The notes below the pieces were generated by a model, which was not told the origin of the DNA, searched no databases, and was given only the letters and a program-made list of their open reading frames with translations. Position numbers and translations under genes: made by a program. 64,000 nt of DNA from Brugia malayi (taxonomy: Eukaryota; Nematoda; Chromadorea; Rhabditida; Onchocercidae), in assembly GCF_000002995.4 (NCBI RefSeq), contig NW_025062479.1, positions 19,340,721 to 19,404,720 of the forward strand. Reading direction: 5' to 3'. Shown here in pieces: positions 13,957 through 25,530 of the stretch; the stretch's first letter is position 1, and each line of letters starts with the position of its first letter.

Positions 13957-14180
13957 TGCAGCTACTTTCTCAAGCTTTCTAATATTGCTCAATAGCTATG
14001 ATCAACGATAATCTTTATCTCAATAAAATAAACATTGATCAGGCGTCGCCTTCTCTGTAAAGCAACAATTATACGGCTGTACAAATTACTTGAATCAAAC
14101 CTATCTTAGGACAAGAATTATTTGATGCCCGAAATGAAATATGTCTGAAAGTTTAACAAAAGGAACCGAAATAGAATTAC
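13957..14180 (+). mobile_element. LTR-like fragment related to the 17.5-17.7 kb LTR, opposite orientation
   Basis: The + strand from 13957 (CTACTTTCTCAAG) through GCTCAATA, CAATAAAATAAA, CTGTAAAG, CGGCTGTACAAA and AATTATTTGATGCCCGA matches, in the same order, the minus strand of 17690-17465. Overall similarity is perhaps 65-75% by eye. It contains an AATAAA near the middle, as an LTR R region would, and ends in a TGNTG(C/T)CCGA block that could be a primer-binding site just inside the element. It is a solo or broken LTR of the same family, inserted in the other orientation. No gag follows it on the + strand. Confidence 0.5.
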
Positions 14181-14639
14181 CGCACGGAAGACTTCTCAAT
14201 GGACCATTGAATGTGCCGTACCCTCTGAAAGTCCACGATGAACGGAATTCAACAATTCAGTCAATGGAATTCTCAGTTAAGGAAGTCAACAAACCAAAAA
14301 AAAAACTTGTCACTCTATGAGCTAGAAATGGTATAAAACGATGTATTCAAATAAAGATACCCAATTATTCCTCCTGAAGGTTTTCATCTCACAGTGAACT
14401 AAAAATATGTCAAAATAGATTTGTATTAAATCCATAAGACAAAAGATCGTCGTATATGAATAATCCTCAGATAAATGTTTCACTTAGAAAATCCCGGTAC
14501 TTATCTGCACTCTCTGAAATTTTACAGTTTGTTAACATGCCTTGCATATGTGTTGAAAATTACTCCCAATTTCATTATCATGATCTTCCAACCTGATAGC
14601 CAAACTCAGGCTTTACTATTAACAGGTTGTCATGGTAAG

Positions 14640-14915
14640 TCGATTCTTTACCGTTGATAAACATTGTGGTATTTATCTCTTTGTTGTTAATTTTATGAGC
14701 TTAAGAATCCACACAGTTGTCCTTATTGATCTTGACCACTTATTAAAACAATTCGCGTCTATTAGTTTAAAACTTTTTATAAACTTATAGATTCCCATTG
14801 TGGTCAGTTGTTCTTTTCCAGCCATGATTTTCTTTGTGATTCCAACTAACAATTTCTTTAAATTGGCTTCTGCTTGGTTGCTTGCTTTCCCCTTATGTTC
14901 ATTGAGAATTCTTCG
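14640..14915 (-). mobile_element. Second gag-like retrotransposon fragment
   Basis: The minus strand from about 14910 contains a segment (TCACAAAGAAAATCATGGCTGGAAAA) resembling the Gag segment near 16805-16780 of the larger element (TCACAAGAAATCGTGGCTGGAAAA), and the preceding ~15 nt are also alike. It sits in a ~68-codon open frame ending about 14685, with no recognised domain. It is probably another decayed copy of the same retrotransposon family; the alternative is a piece of pol. Confidence is low because the match is short. Confidence 0.35.
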
Positions 14916-15499
14916 TAGATTTCAGTTCATAATTTATGAGTGCTTTTCGCATTTCTTTAGTTCATAGTATAATATTGTCAACCTAAAGATTTTTTTCGGA
15001 TCTTCAGGGTAATTTCATTTCCATAACCTTCTAGGCGACAGTTGAATCTAGCTAATAGTAAAAAAGTAAATGATATCACCCGAATGGAACTTTTCGGAAA
15101 CAATAACATACTATGTTATTTTTGATTTGTCCTTGGATATCTTGCAATCAAAGGAGCTTAGTGCAGTTTCGCTCTGATAGAAATAATTCCAGTTGAAAAA
15201 ATATTTTTTCTATTATTCTTAATCGAAGCAATACACCTGCTAAATCGGAAATGTAATCAGACACGGTATAAAATGCCATTTAAACTTTTCATACCTTTGA
15301 AGTAAGCAAAAGCTCTTATGTTGTCGATTTATTTGTGTTAATACCTCATGATGGGAGCAAATAGTAACCTAATTCATGCCCAACTTCACTTCTTCAGTGA
15401 TATTAGATTACATTTGTTCTTAAACTATTTCACTGTATCGATTAAGTTTTTTTTTTTTTTTTTTTGAAAACTGATAAATCTTTCAAGGCCAATTTGATA

Positions 15500-17690
15500 T
15501 CGTACATTTTGTTCAGTAAAAGTTCTCCTTTGAAATACTTCCTCGCTTGCTCGTCATCATAAGCATTAGGTTATTCCTGAATACTTCTAGTTTCCAGAAT
15601 TGACCTATTTCTAGAATCATGATAACACTATTTACATTCATTGATTTAGTATTAACAAATGCAATATTTGCATAATTAGGAGATTTATTGATGTATGTAT
15701 TTCTAGTTATTATAGGACTGATCTTTGTGAGATTACGTAGAACCCCGATACAATATTGTGGATTGATTTGGCATGAAATAATCAAAGTAATAGCACCAGT
15801 AAATATATTCTGTCTTTTCCAATATGCTATTTCTTCGTCTAGTTGTTCTTGAGGTCATACGTAACAACCGTGGTAGCTCGACTTAATTTTAGTTCTTCTG
15901 TTAGGTAATCTAAATACGTAAGCATTGATAGTTGAAATTTCTGATTCCAAAAAAAAAAAAAAACTCCGTTCCACTTTTGTAGTTCAACATGATTGCGGAG
16001 CTTTATTACCAAATGAAAAGTTTCAAATTTTCGTCTTTGGTTCCTTCTAATTTCAGTCGACTCACTAATTCCTTAGATACAAAAGATGAGTGTAAGCCAA
16101 CATCAAATATCGCTAGAGCATTTCTAAGTGGTGTGGATCAACTACATTTATTTCTTTACATAAAAATAAATTTCGTTTACTTTTTCTGGTTTTCATTTTC
16201 TACAATTGAATTTGTGAATGTAGTCAAATCCGCGTAAAGTCTTTATATTTGAGAGGATACAGTGCCGTATTATGAAAATTTTCACAGTGGAAACAAGAAG
16301 TTTCCCTCTTTTGCAATCATTTGTTGCATGTCCTGTTCAAAGATACTAGAAACTTACGATGATGCTCCTCAAACGTTCCATACGGAACTTAAAGTGACAG
16401 CTTCCTTTTTCAGTGGTCCTTGTAACTTCTGCTTCACAGGAGTTACCTTTATTTCTAGTTGATTACTTGAGCTGATTGAGTTGTTTCATTTGAATGATTT
16501 AATTGCAGCTAAGGTTGAAGTTTCGCCCCTACTATTAATATTTAGTTGGTTTCTTCTTCCTGATAATTGCTTGACTTCTTGCTTTGACATTCCTTAGTAC
16601 TAGTTCTTTCAATCATCGGATCCTATAAACCGACCATTTCGTTGATTCCACTTTAATTGCACATTTTGTTAAATATGTAAGCCAGCAGTTTATTTTCAAT
16701 TGCAATTTCAATATTTCAATGCTCTAAGTTCTCATCGATAGCTTCCAGTTGTCGAAATATTTTTCAGATTGCTTCAATCATTGTTTTCCAGCCACGATTT
16801 CTTGTGATAGAATACAATTCATTACAAAGTGACTACTTCTCTTTATAATGAAAGATTTATCATACTTCTTCTCTAGTAAATCTTTCATAACTTCGTAGTT
16901 TTCTAGTGCAATATCATAATTTCTTGCAGCTAGCAATGCATCCCTTTAAGATAAGACATCAGATAGTTTATTTATGAATTATGAACAGATAGTTTATTGT
17001 GGATGTTTTAATCATGAATTGCTGTATTGAAGCTGCTTCAAAATTGTCTCCACATTGTTGGATCGCCACTAAATGTTAACTAGTAGCAATTTCGAAAGAT
17101 TTTTTGTTACTGGTAGAGACCACTCTTCCTGAGGTTACCTCAATATGCTATCCTCCTTACTTAATGGCTGAAGTACTACTTCATAATCCTTATTTTATAT
17201 TTCCAAAATAATGATAGCTTTTCTTGCATTAACTATTAAATACCGTCATCCATTTTTGTGCATTTCCTTTTTTCAGCTTTCTTCATTGTCTACACCAGAT
17301 CTGACCTTGTTTGAACAATTGCTTTAAGTGTGCAGCACAATTAAGGCGTGTGATCATTTCTTTGATGATCCACAATTTGATTTTTTATTGCCTTTCGGTT
17401 CTCGTAGAGATATTTGATTTGATGAAGTTAGATTAATTCATTTATTTCATTCGGTCTTTAATTTTGGTACTTCTATTTTTTTTATTAAAAATTTAAACAT
17501 ATCTCACCTCGGACAGCAAATAATTTTGATTCTAAAATAGGGTCTAGTTCGAATAGTTTGTAGAGCCGAATAGGGAGTACTTTGCAGAAGAGATGTTGTT
17601 TAAAACAAATCTTTATTCTATTGAAATAACGATTATTATTAATTGAAGTTATTGAGCAGCCTTGAGAAAGTAGATCTAGAAGAATAAAGA
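15500..17690 (-). mobile_element. Decayed Bel/Pao-type LTR retrotransposon: LTR-like end, gag, CCHC knuckles, protease
   Basis: Read on the minus strand from 17690 downwards. An LTR-like end (about 17690-17500) precedes a Gag region, recognisable at about 16945-16850 ('ALLAARNYDIALENYEVMKD') and about 16800-16690 ('FRQLEAIDENLEH', after a frameshift and with internal stops). Two zinc-knuckle remnants follow: 'GHATNDCKRGK' near 16333-16303, and in another frame 'CFHCENFHNTALYP' near 16297-16255, with its last Cys changed to Tyr. At about 16122-16040 comes a retropepsin-like stretch ('ALAIFDVGLHSSFVSKEL'), with DVG where an active protease has D-S/T-G. It is interrupted by stops and frameshifts throughout, hence inactive. 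Sequence down to about 15500 is compatible with the start of pol but too decayed to be sure. The Bel/Pao assignment rests on Gag and protease resemblance. Confidence 0.75.
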
Positions 17691-17834
17691 AAACGAACGT
17701 GTCCTGAGTTGCATTCGCAAAATGTTGTTTATATTATTTTCAAAAAGTATCAAAATACATGAAAAATGGCAGATTAAATTAAGTAAAACAAATATGACAA
17801 CAATGGAAATGATTTAAACTGTATTTCGCTCTCA

Positions 17835-18318
17835 TCAAATCAATGGAATTTCCTTTACAACAGTACAAGTATGTAATGCTCCCACTACATTCCCAATATT
17901 GTGATTATTATACTATGTAATAAACAATTAGCAAACAAAGCATTGAAATAAAATGAAAGATAAGCTGACCAGTGTGTTTAAGCCAAATTAAATATGTAAA
18001 TGTAAAATTTATTGTAGAATGTAATGGTTGATTGTTGCAGTAGGTTTTAGAGGAACTTCTTAACGAACCTCAGCATTTGCGAATGGAAGTATTCTAAATC
18101 AAGAGTAGCAGATTTATTTCCATTAAATTTTCAAGGTATCTCTAATAAAATGAAACATAAAACATATCCTATAAAATGGCTATAAATTACCGAACGTTCT
18201 AATTTCGTTGGTTCAACAACACTACCTGTGCATCATCCTTACAGCATTTTAAAATAATATTTTGAACGTAGACACTCCATCCGAAATTTGAAAAAAGTCT
18301 AATCAACGGTGAAAGCAA
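17835..18318 (-). CDS. Two in-phase putative exons of unknown gene (partial)
   Basis: The minus strand has a 93-nt segment 18318-18226 bounded by TGTTTCAG and GT, encoding 31 residues ('LLSPLIRLFSNFGWSVYVQN' then 'IILKCCKDDAQ'). After a 313-nt GT-AG intron, a second segment at 17912-17835 continues in frame ('YNNHNIGNVVGALHTCTVV...') to a TGA. Both boundaries are phase 0. Upstream exons with a start codon were not found. I do not recognise the protein. The best evidence that the joined form is real is a second genomic copy at about 11.1-11.3 kb, in which the two segments lie side by side without the intron. It might instead be an alternative 3' end of the tetraspanin gene just upstream (phase also 0), or a repeat element. 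Confidence 0.35.
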
Positions 18319-18378
18319 CTGAAACACTGTCATATAGTTTTCTTCATTTTGAAACCAAATGACATTATAAAACATTTT

Positions 18379-18503
18379 GAATTGGATTTTCTTACACTTG
18401 TGATCCACTTCCTGATGATAATTTTAATAAAGAAGCGTAAATAAAAGCATCAAAAATATGATTTCACATTGCAGTGGTTCCAAAATGTAAGAAAATCCAA
18501 TTC
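18379..18503. repeat. Short inverted repeat (18-nt arms, ~89-nt spacer)
   Basis: GAATTGGATTTTCTTACA at 18379-18396 is exactly the reverse complement of 18486-18503, with weaker similarity continuing a few bases beyond the arms. It lies between the tetraspanin 3' end and the putative exons at 18.3 kb. Confidence 0.6.
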
Positions 18504-18569
18504 CAAAGTTTATCTAAAAAATCAGTGTCAGAAATACACGCTAAAGACTAAAAATTTGAAGCACATTAT

Positions 18570-18575
18570 TTTAAT
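18570..18575 (-). terminator. Candidate polyadenylation signal ATTAAA for the tetraspanin gene
   Basis: ATTAAA, the commonest variant of AATAAA, reads on the minus strand about 140 nt after the tetraspanin stop. A canonical AATAAA is not found until about 600 nt downstream. This is a weak call, since such hexamers are frequent in AT-rich DNA. Confidence 0.3.
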
Positions 18576-18713
18576 GGAAGGAAATTAAAACTATCTGTCG
18601 TTATAAAATTGAGCAGTTGAAGTATAATTTTCAAGGCATGGAAAAATACAACATTCAAAAGCTATTAAATTTCAAAGCAAAAGCAACAGATATCAAACTA
18701 TCTATAATACATA

Positions 18714-21700
18714 TCAATAGTACTCATCTTCACCAATAGCGTTGCATAAGCAAAATGCCACTGTTATGCCGAATATCTAGAAAAAAACTTTTGCTACCAT
18801 TCATTGCTTTGTGATGCTCAGTGAGCTCCAATTATTAAAAAATATTCATTTTCATAATCTGATCAGTTTATAACATATTTCAGGACATATTTCTCCCCAT
18901 GCAAAAGTTTATTAAAAATATTTATAAAAAGAAAAATAAAGTTGGGAATAGATGTCAGTAATATCTTCTATAACAATCATTTCTAATTAAGTCAAATGGT
19001 GTTATTGAATGTTAAGTTTACCTGTATTAATGCAATACTGATTACAGTCCACGCAACGATCTTGAAGTGAGTCGATAAGGCTTGCACAGAATCTTTGATT
19101 TTATCATAGCAACCCTACAATGAAACAACGATGCAAATAGAAGGAAATCATCGCTGCAATCATTCAGTATAAAAAATAGAGTGAATTTTTGCAGAAAAAT
19201 TGAATGCAAGTGATAGATGCTAATTTTCATATTTCTTCAGAAATCGTCCAACTCTCTTTCTCTCTCTCTCTTCACTAGTAAGTTTCTGTGTTGAATATTA
19301 TATTACATAATTGAATGCAAGTAAAAGATCGAAAGTCCGATTTCACAAAGCAAAATTTTAAGTAATTTTAAATAAAACTGAACAGAAAAAATGACTACTG
19401 ACATCGCCATATCTGGCTATTGTAGGACAAAATTCCATCAAACTTCCATCCTTGTTTGGTGGACAACAAGCCGGCGGAAAATGGTGTCTTCTACCGGTTA
19501 ACTGATACCAACCACTTTCGTTGAAATCACCAATTTTCGAATCTACACCACAACAAGACTTCTGTAAATCATCTTTACACATGATGAATAAGAGATTTCA
19601 TTATCATTAGAAGATCAGCAAAAAAGTTGGAACTGTTGTTATCTGGACGCGAATTTAACAGCTCCGACAGTAAATATGAAATGACATAACATTCAATTAA
19701 CACACTTTTGTCATTATCAAACTTACCTCGATCATGATTTTATCCCATGCAGCCTTCATGAGCACTGTATCATCGGACATTCTGCTTGCAGTATCGGTTC
19801 CGTTATACAATTTTAGCGACGCTTTCAAAATTTGTCGAAAATCTTGTGCGAACTGTAGCTCATTAATGAAACAGATGAAACGATACACTAGGATAGATTA
19901 AGAGGAGATGATTACATGGAAGGGAGCAAGGAGTAAAGAATTTTGTATTAAAGACTCCACCCGACAATACAAGAGGAACACCTACCATATGACTGTGCAT
20001 AACAGCATATATTGCGGCAGCTATCTGCGTTGCCAGTATAACCATCAGACATGTTGCATACTGTAAAAAAAGCTGTTCTTAGGCTTTTGTATTTTATATC
20101 TTCCAGCCATAAAAATAAAAATTATCTCTTTTTTTTCTGTTGATTTCCTCTTCTTTGCTCTGTAGTATTGTTTTTTGTTCTTTTGTTTTTTAAATTATTA
20201 ATTTATTGAATTTTTGGCAGCAAACTGAGTTAACAATCCCAGCTGGTTAAACAGTCAATTACATAATACAGCTAGCGGAGACTTCAAACAGCAACAGTCA
20301 GAACTTCTTGACTATGTCTTTTTGGCTGGATCAAGCAGGGACAGAAGGTACTTCAGTCAGTTGAACTTGTCTCCCTTAGAAATTCTAATCTCTTTGTTTC
20401 AAGTTTCTCTCATTATACAGTATTCTTTAAAGTTTTGAATTGATATACAATGGAATGATCGATTTTACGATAAACTTCTTGAATCGATGCATCATCCCTA
20501 CTCTGATTCCATGCAGTAAACAGCAACACTATTATTTACTGATTCGCTTCAAAATATAATATTGACTAGTGAATATGCAAATTGACCAAGACAATGGTAA
20601 CTTACACAGCACAAAAGGAGACGCCATTCCTTGGCTGCTCCACAACACCCCATAAACGACACAACGATGACAATTATACCGCCAATAATCAATAGAAATC
20701 CAATTTGTCTTACTGCTGCTGGCTTCGACGCCTTTAATTATAATTTCTGTAATCTTAAATATCCAAATTCTATATCGAAGATGAACTATTAAACTGAATT
20801 TGAACCATCATATGAACAGTAATGTATGAGTTTAGCATTGCTGCTCAAATTTTATCAAATTTAAAAAAAAAAAAAAAAAATCAAATCTTATCTAACAATT
20901 AGAAATCAGATCAGAACTTTCAAATACTCTTATTAGCATAAAATTTATATTTAGGAAAAATAACGTTAAGATAAATTTAGCACTTAATCCAATCTTTCTT
21001 CTTTTTTATTATTTCCTTTTTCGTTCTACGCGTCGTATGGTGGGTACGGAAAAGTTCACATCTCAAGAAATAAGTGAAGAAGTCAGGATCATGATTTAGC
21101 AAATCTTAATTATTGAAATTTTATATTCAGAGAATGTTAAAGTGAATTTAAATCATTATATGATCGAATAAATATATACCAATTCTCGCAATCCATCATC
21201 GGTAACTTGAACTTTTTCACTGGCAATTGCTAAGCTATCCACTGCATATCGATCCAGCACCAACCATGTACCGATACCAACACACACCAAACCACATAGC
21301 TGCAAATATTTTCGGTAAGTGAGATATCTTCTTATCAATATGAAGCAAATGACTGATAACCTAAATTGATTTATATAGTAAGGTTACCAAGAAAACTAAA
21401 AACCAAATAATCAAATACTTGCAACCAAATACTCAAAATATTAAAAAATTACCAAAAAAATCAAATTAAAGACGAAAAGGCAAAATTTAAGGCATCTCGC
21501 ACCACAACTCAAATTTGTCATCCTGTGTTATATCAAAACGTTTGTCAAACGAAGTTGTGTAAAGCACGAATATATGAAAATTTTCAAAGTGTACAAGTCC
21601 ACTTTCACTTAATTGCGGTCGTAACTTCTTCCAACTTTCGGATGTAGAACCTAAATTCAACACTTTCAGTGATTAAGAAGAAATAAAGTATCACTTTGAT

Positions 21701-21973
21701 AATAAACCCCATAGATATTTGCTTTTGTTAATTTTATAATTTTCAATTATACACTTGCTTTGTTTACAGCAAATTTTTATCATCTATAGCCGCTTTTATT
21801 GTTTTGAGTTTTTACGACAAATTAAAGTTTTTTGATAGCAGACTTTAAACTTTATCGCATGCTATGATATCTTTTACTCCCAATTCACTTTCAACTACTG
21901 GAGAATACCTATGTCGACTGGAAACAGAAAGGCTGCAAGTACTTACAGAAGCAATAACTCTTCCAGCATCCAT
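18714..21973 (-). CDS. Tetraspanin, 8 exons, 262 residues
   Basis: A four-span membrane protein that organises membrane microdomains. Exons: 21973-21947, 21299-21180, 20731-20606, 20060-19986, 19852-19727, 19561-19403, 19114-19022, 18776-18714; every intron is phase 0. Segments: TM1 'SLCGLVCVGIGTWLVL' (about residues 8-25), TM2 with the tetraspanin signature 'GCCGAAKEWRLLLCC' at its end (about 77-91), TM3 'YATCLMVILATQIAAAIYAV' (about 92-111), a large extracellular loop of about 110 residues with 'KSCCG', 'PPACCPP', 'EFC' and 'GCY' (six cysteines), then TM4 across exons 7-8 and a short tail 'GEDEYY'. The CCG motif and cysteine spacing are diagnostic of the family. The start is an ATG 11 nt after AAATTCAG, with an in-frame TAG between them, which suits a trans-spliced message. 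The cytoplasmic N-terminus is unusually short (about 6 residues). Which nematode tsp gene it corresponds to is not decided. Confidence 0.93.
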
Positions 21974-21984
21974 TCTCTAACGAA

Positions 21985-21992
21985 CTGAATTT
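21985..21992 (-). promoter_or_regulatory. Probable spliced-leader acceptor of the tetraspanin gene
   Basis: On the minus strand the sequence AAATTCAG ends immediately before TTCGTTAGAGA-ATG. A TAG in frame with the tetraspanin ATG lies in those 11 nt, so coding cannot extend upstream. A very short leader after a strong acceptor is typical of SL trans-spliced nematode genes. The spliced-leader identity itself is inference. Confidence 0.5.
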
Positions 21993-23412
21993 TCGCAAAT
22001 TTAATTTATATAAAACCGATAGCTTTCAGGAATTATGAAAGTTACTACCTCTCAGAAGAAATCACTCTCAAAAAAAAAAAAAAAAAAGAACTTCAAAAAA
22101 AAGTTAAAAAAGGGGTGAACAGATCTGAATAAAAAGTTGCAGAAATTAATTTCACTATTATAATTTTGTTATAGAATTGCTGGAATTGGTTAGCCTATCT
22201 CCATTATTTGTAATGAATAGAAGATGAAAGAAGACATGAGGAAGGAAAGTTTTTATGGATATTTCATATTAGAATATGTAAAGGCCTTCAAATCACTGTA
22301 ATGTCAATGGCATTATCATTCTTGTTATCACTATCTTGTAATCCTTTTCGTAGCTGATGATACAGTATGAATAAATGATTATAAATTTAAAACATATTAA
22401 TTGATTGTATGATGATTTTGGTTCGAAATCGAAATTAAAAGTCTTTCAGGAAAGGAAAAAAATGAATGAAATGAATCAAGGAATCAACAGTTGTTTAACA
22501 TTGCATCAGTGAGATTTGTTTTTTCAGAAAAACGTAACGCAGATCGAAGCAATCCATTTGTTTTCTTATTAATAGCTGCTCTTGCATCCATGCAGCCTCA
22601 AAAAAAGTACTTTCTACAGTTGAAAAAGTCGAATTAATCTATCATCTATTTAGATCTCTTTCAAATCAATTTGTATGGACTTCGAATCAATCTGCTTGGA
22701 TCTATTTCACTAAATTCAGCCGAATTTGATCTAATTTGATCCAAATTATTTAATTCAGCCCATCAGCTTGATTAAATTCTACAAATTTAAATTGATATGA
22801 ATATATGTATAATGCAAAACAAATCAAAAATAATAAACTAATGTAAATAATGATTAATAATAACAAATAATAGCAATAAATGGTAATCTACCTGTATTGG
22901 TAAGAAGTTAAGTCAAATATGAGCATGATAACCAATAAACAATGCGTTCTAGAAAAAGATCTATGTAAAGAAATTTATCCAATGGAGAAGTTATCCATCC
23001 GATACTGACTACTTATTGATCTCAATAAAAAATACCTTGCAAAGTGACCAAGGAAGAATAAATTCACATACAATAATAATAATAATTACTATTGATTAAA
23101 ACTGGTAAGTAATGGCAATAAAGCATAAAATGGAAGATATGAAATTCAATTGAAAGAAAAAACATTAGTTCTCATGAGAAAAACTGGATAATTTTCCAGG
23201 AATGTTGATCAGTTCTGATTACAATATTGAAAACCCCTCAAAATATAACCTTAAAACAGATTAGTTACTATTATGTAAGGCATACGCTGATAAATGAGTG
23301 TTATATACTTTCAACTATTTAATTCAGGCTGTGTAACATAATCAGTTTCTTCCTGCTTTTGCATCGATAAGAATGCTCAATCTGAAAGATTATGTAAAGT
23401 TTCAGTTTTTCT

Positions 23413-23674
23413 ATTCAGAAAATTTTCACTTCTCTTTTCATGGAATTCTTTCTAGCAGTCTCCAAGAGATAAACAGAACCTGAGAACACAAGGAATATTA
23501 GTGGAAAAACTTCGATTGTGTAATATTTTAATATTTCGATTAAAGCTATACAAGGAATATAACGCATAAGACCAAAGGTTCTGAGAAGAAGAAAAAGGGA
23601 GCCTATTGCACATCCGAATAATAACAGCGTGGTTTGCAAATGAGCCCGGATAACAGCGTTATCTGCAAAAAAAC
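23413..23674 (-). CDS. Putative 3'-terminal exon of an unknown membrane protein
   Basis: After a very strong minus-strand acceptor (TTTTTTTGCAG), an open frame of about 86 codons runs to a TGA. It encodes hydrophobic segments such as 'TTLLLFGCAIGSLFLLLR' and 'VFPLIFLVFSGSVYLL', separated by 'LMRYIPCIALIEILKYY', and a basic end 'RKNSMKREVKIF'. It therefore looks like two or three membrane spans. It has no ATG near its start and no confirmed upstream exon, and its length is close to what chance allows in AT-rich DNA. It lies between the filamin and tetraspanin genes on the same strand. Confidence 0.3.
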
Positions 23675-24045
23675 CAGAATGACAGCCTGATATGATGTCA
23701 GCTTGTTAAATAAGCCAAAAATAAATGAAACTGAGGAAACTATTTCGCGAAATCATTCAAACAAAAAAGTAAAATAACTTCACTTTCTATCATCTCTCTG
23801 GGAATTTTTTCGAAAATGAAGTGTTTATGTTCTCAAAAAGTTTATGTTTTTCTCAGTTAGTTAGCTGCAACAATAAGCGATGTAAATCATTTCGTGGAGC
23901 ATGAACTGAAAAAGTTAAAATCAAGAAGTGAAATACGTTGCAAGTTGCATCAATTCTACAGATCCAACATGCTTACTTTTTCTATGCTTAGTTTCTAAAC
24001 ATTGCCAATAGTCACTGAAACATAGGCTTTCATTCATTTATTCTT

Positions 24046-24070
24046 CCTCTCTCTCTCTCTCTCTCTCTCC
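24046..24070. repeat. (CT)n microsatellite
   Basis: A CT dinucleotide run of about 24 nt in the intergenic region between the tetraspanin and filamin genes. A shorter TCTCTCTC run lies at about 19256-19271, inside a tetraspanin intron. Confidence 0.85.
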
Positions 24071-25217
24071 TCTTTCTCTAGAAAGAAAGAAAGGTTGAGA
24101 AATTCTTCCCTCTGTTTTCACCTTTAAACCATTCATGCCTGTAACGGCAAGATTAATGGTAGCAAATATTTTAAAATGCAATTTCCGACATATTTTTCAC
24201 ATATTACAGGAAGCAAGAAAATAAGTTATAGGAATGAGTAAACAAATAAATAATGGATTGAGAAAACCAGGTGAGTGATGATGAGATGGAAGGAATGAGG
24301 TGGAACAACGTTCCGATGGACCACTCAGGAGTTGTTATGGTTCATATTCTTCATCGATTTTGTTGCACCTGTCAAGGATACAGATTAGTTTATCGAAGTA
24401 TTGCAGTGGAACTTTCAATTAACAGCTGACAAAATCATTCTTCTATTATTTTTTTAATGTACTAAGGAAACTGATAACTAGATCTAGTCTAACTGCAATC
24501 AAACGAAATGTTCAGTTTCATATAAAAAATTGAGTTAATATGACAATTATGTGAGATAACACAGGTAGATCAAACTGGAATGTAAAACTAGCCATCCACT
24601 ACATAGAGAGTCACATGATGAACAGCTCTTCTCTTTAATCTATCTTAATTAGAAATAGGATCTACTGGTCTACTGTCATGCCTATCACTATGGAATCTTA
24701 CGTCTTCATTGTTTCCAGCGATACTTCTCTATCTTTCTTCTTTACTTTGTACTGTTTATCACGATTTCTCAAAACGCCCTTCTGTTGTTTGCAGTTTGTC
24801 GTTGTTTACCTCTTTCACTCCTCTCAGTTCAATTAGCAGAGATCATACAGTTAGTCATTTCTGTTGATCGCTTCCAACCGCTCTATAGTGTTTCTCATCA
24901 GTGAGGGAAAAGTCGTCTGTTTATATAACTGACGAAGACTCAATCACATTCAAAGAGAGGATAAATTGTTCGGATTTAAATTGAATTATTTAGGTGTAAC
25001 TAGTGATCCAACATTTTTTAATAGTTGATAAGCTTAAATAGCAATGATTTGGTAGAGATGTAACTTAAAAGCTAATAGCAGTAGTAAGTACTAATTGGTG
25101 CATGTGGTCTGTTTATTGTAATCCCGAAGTCATTCAGGTGATGCATCATTTTGGCAACAAACTCAATTTCATAATGTCATTCGCCTACAAGCGGAATTGC
25201 TATTGATAAGAGCGATA

Positions 25218-25530
25218 TGCTTACTGATGTGCAAGCTATTAAATTACTTTTGAGGAATAAATTTTAAATACAGTTTTAATCATCAAACTGGTAGTACTGT
25301 TGGTACCATTAAAATGAACTCTTTGATTAATACTGGTGAGAAAGGACCGGCTAATAATCCTTATATTATCTTCGCATGCGTATGAAATATTAATGATCGG
25401 TTGACAAAATTTTGATTCTTTGTTGCACACTGAACACTCTGGTGTAATGGCTCCGAGCTTTTTTTCGTAATTTTTAACACAAATTTGTATTTCATGGCGA
25501 GAAAGTACGGTTGGGTGAATGATAAAAGAG
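25218..25530 (-). other. Open reading frame of ~97 codons, doubtful exon
   Basis: The minus-strand frame is open from about 25530 to a TAA near 25218 and includes a Cys-containing stretch ('AITPECSVCNKESKFCQP'). It has no ATG and no AG acceptor at its 5' edge. A TTTCTCTCAG acceptor lies about 40 nt upstream but is followed by an in-frame stop. A GT at about 25301 would be in phase with the 23.4-kb candidate exon. It may be an exon of the same hypothetical gene or simply chance. Confidence 0.15.
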
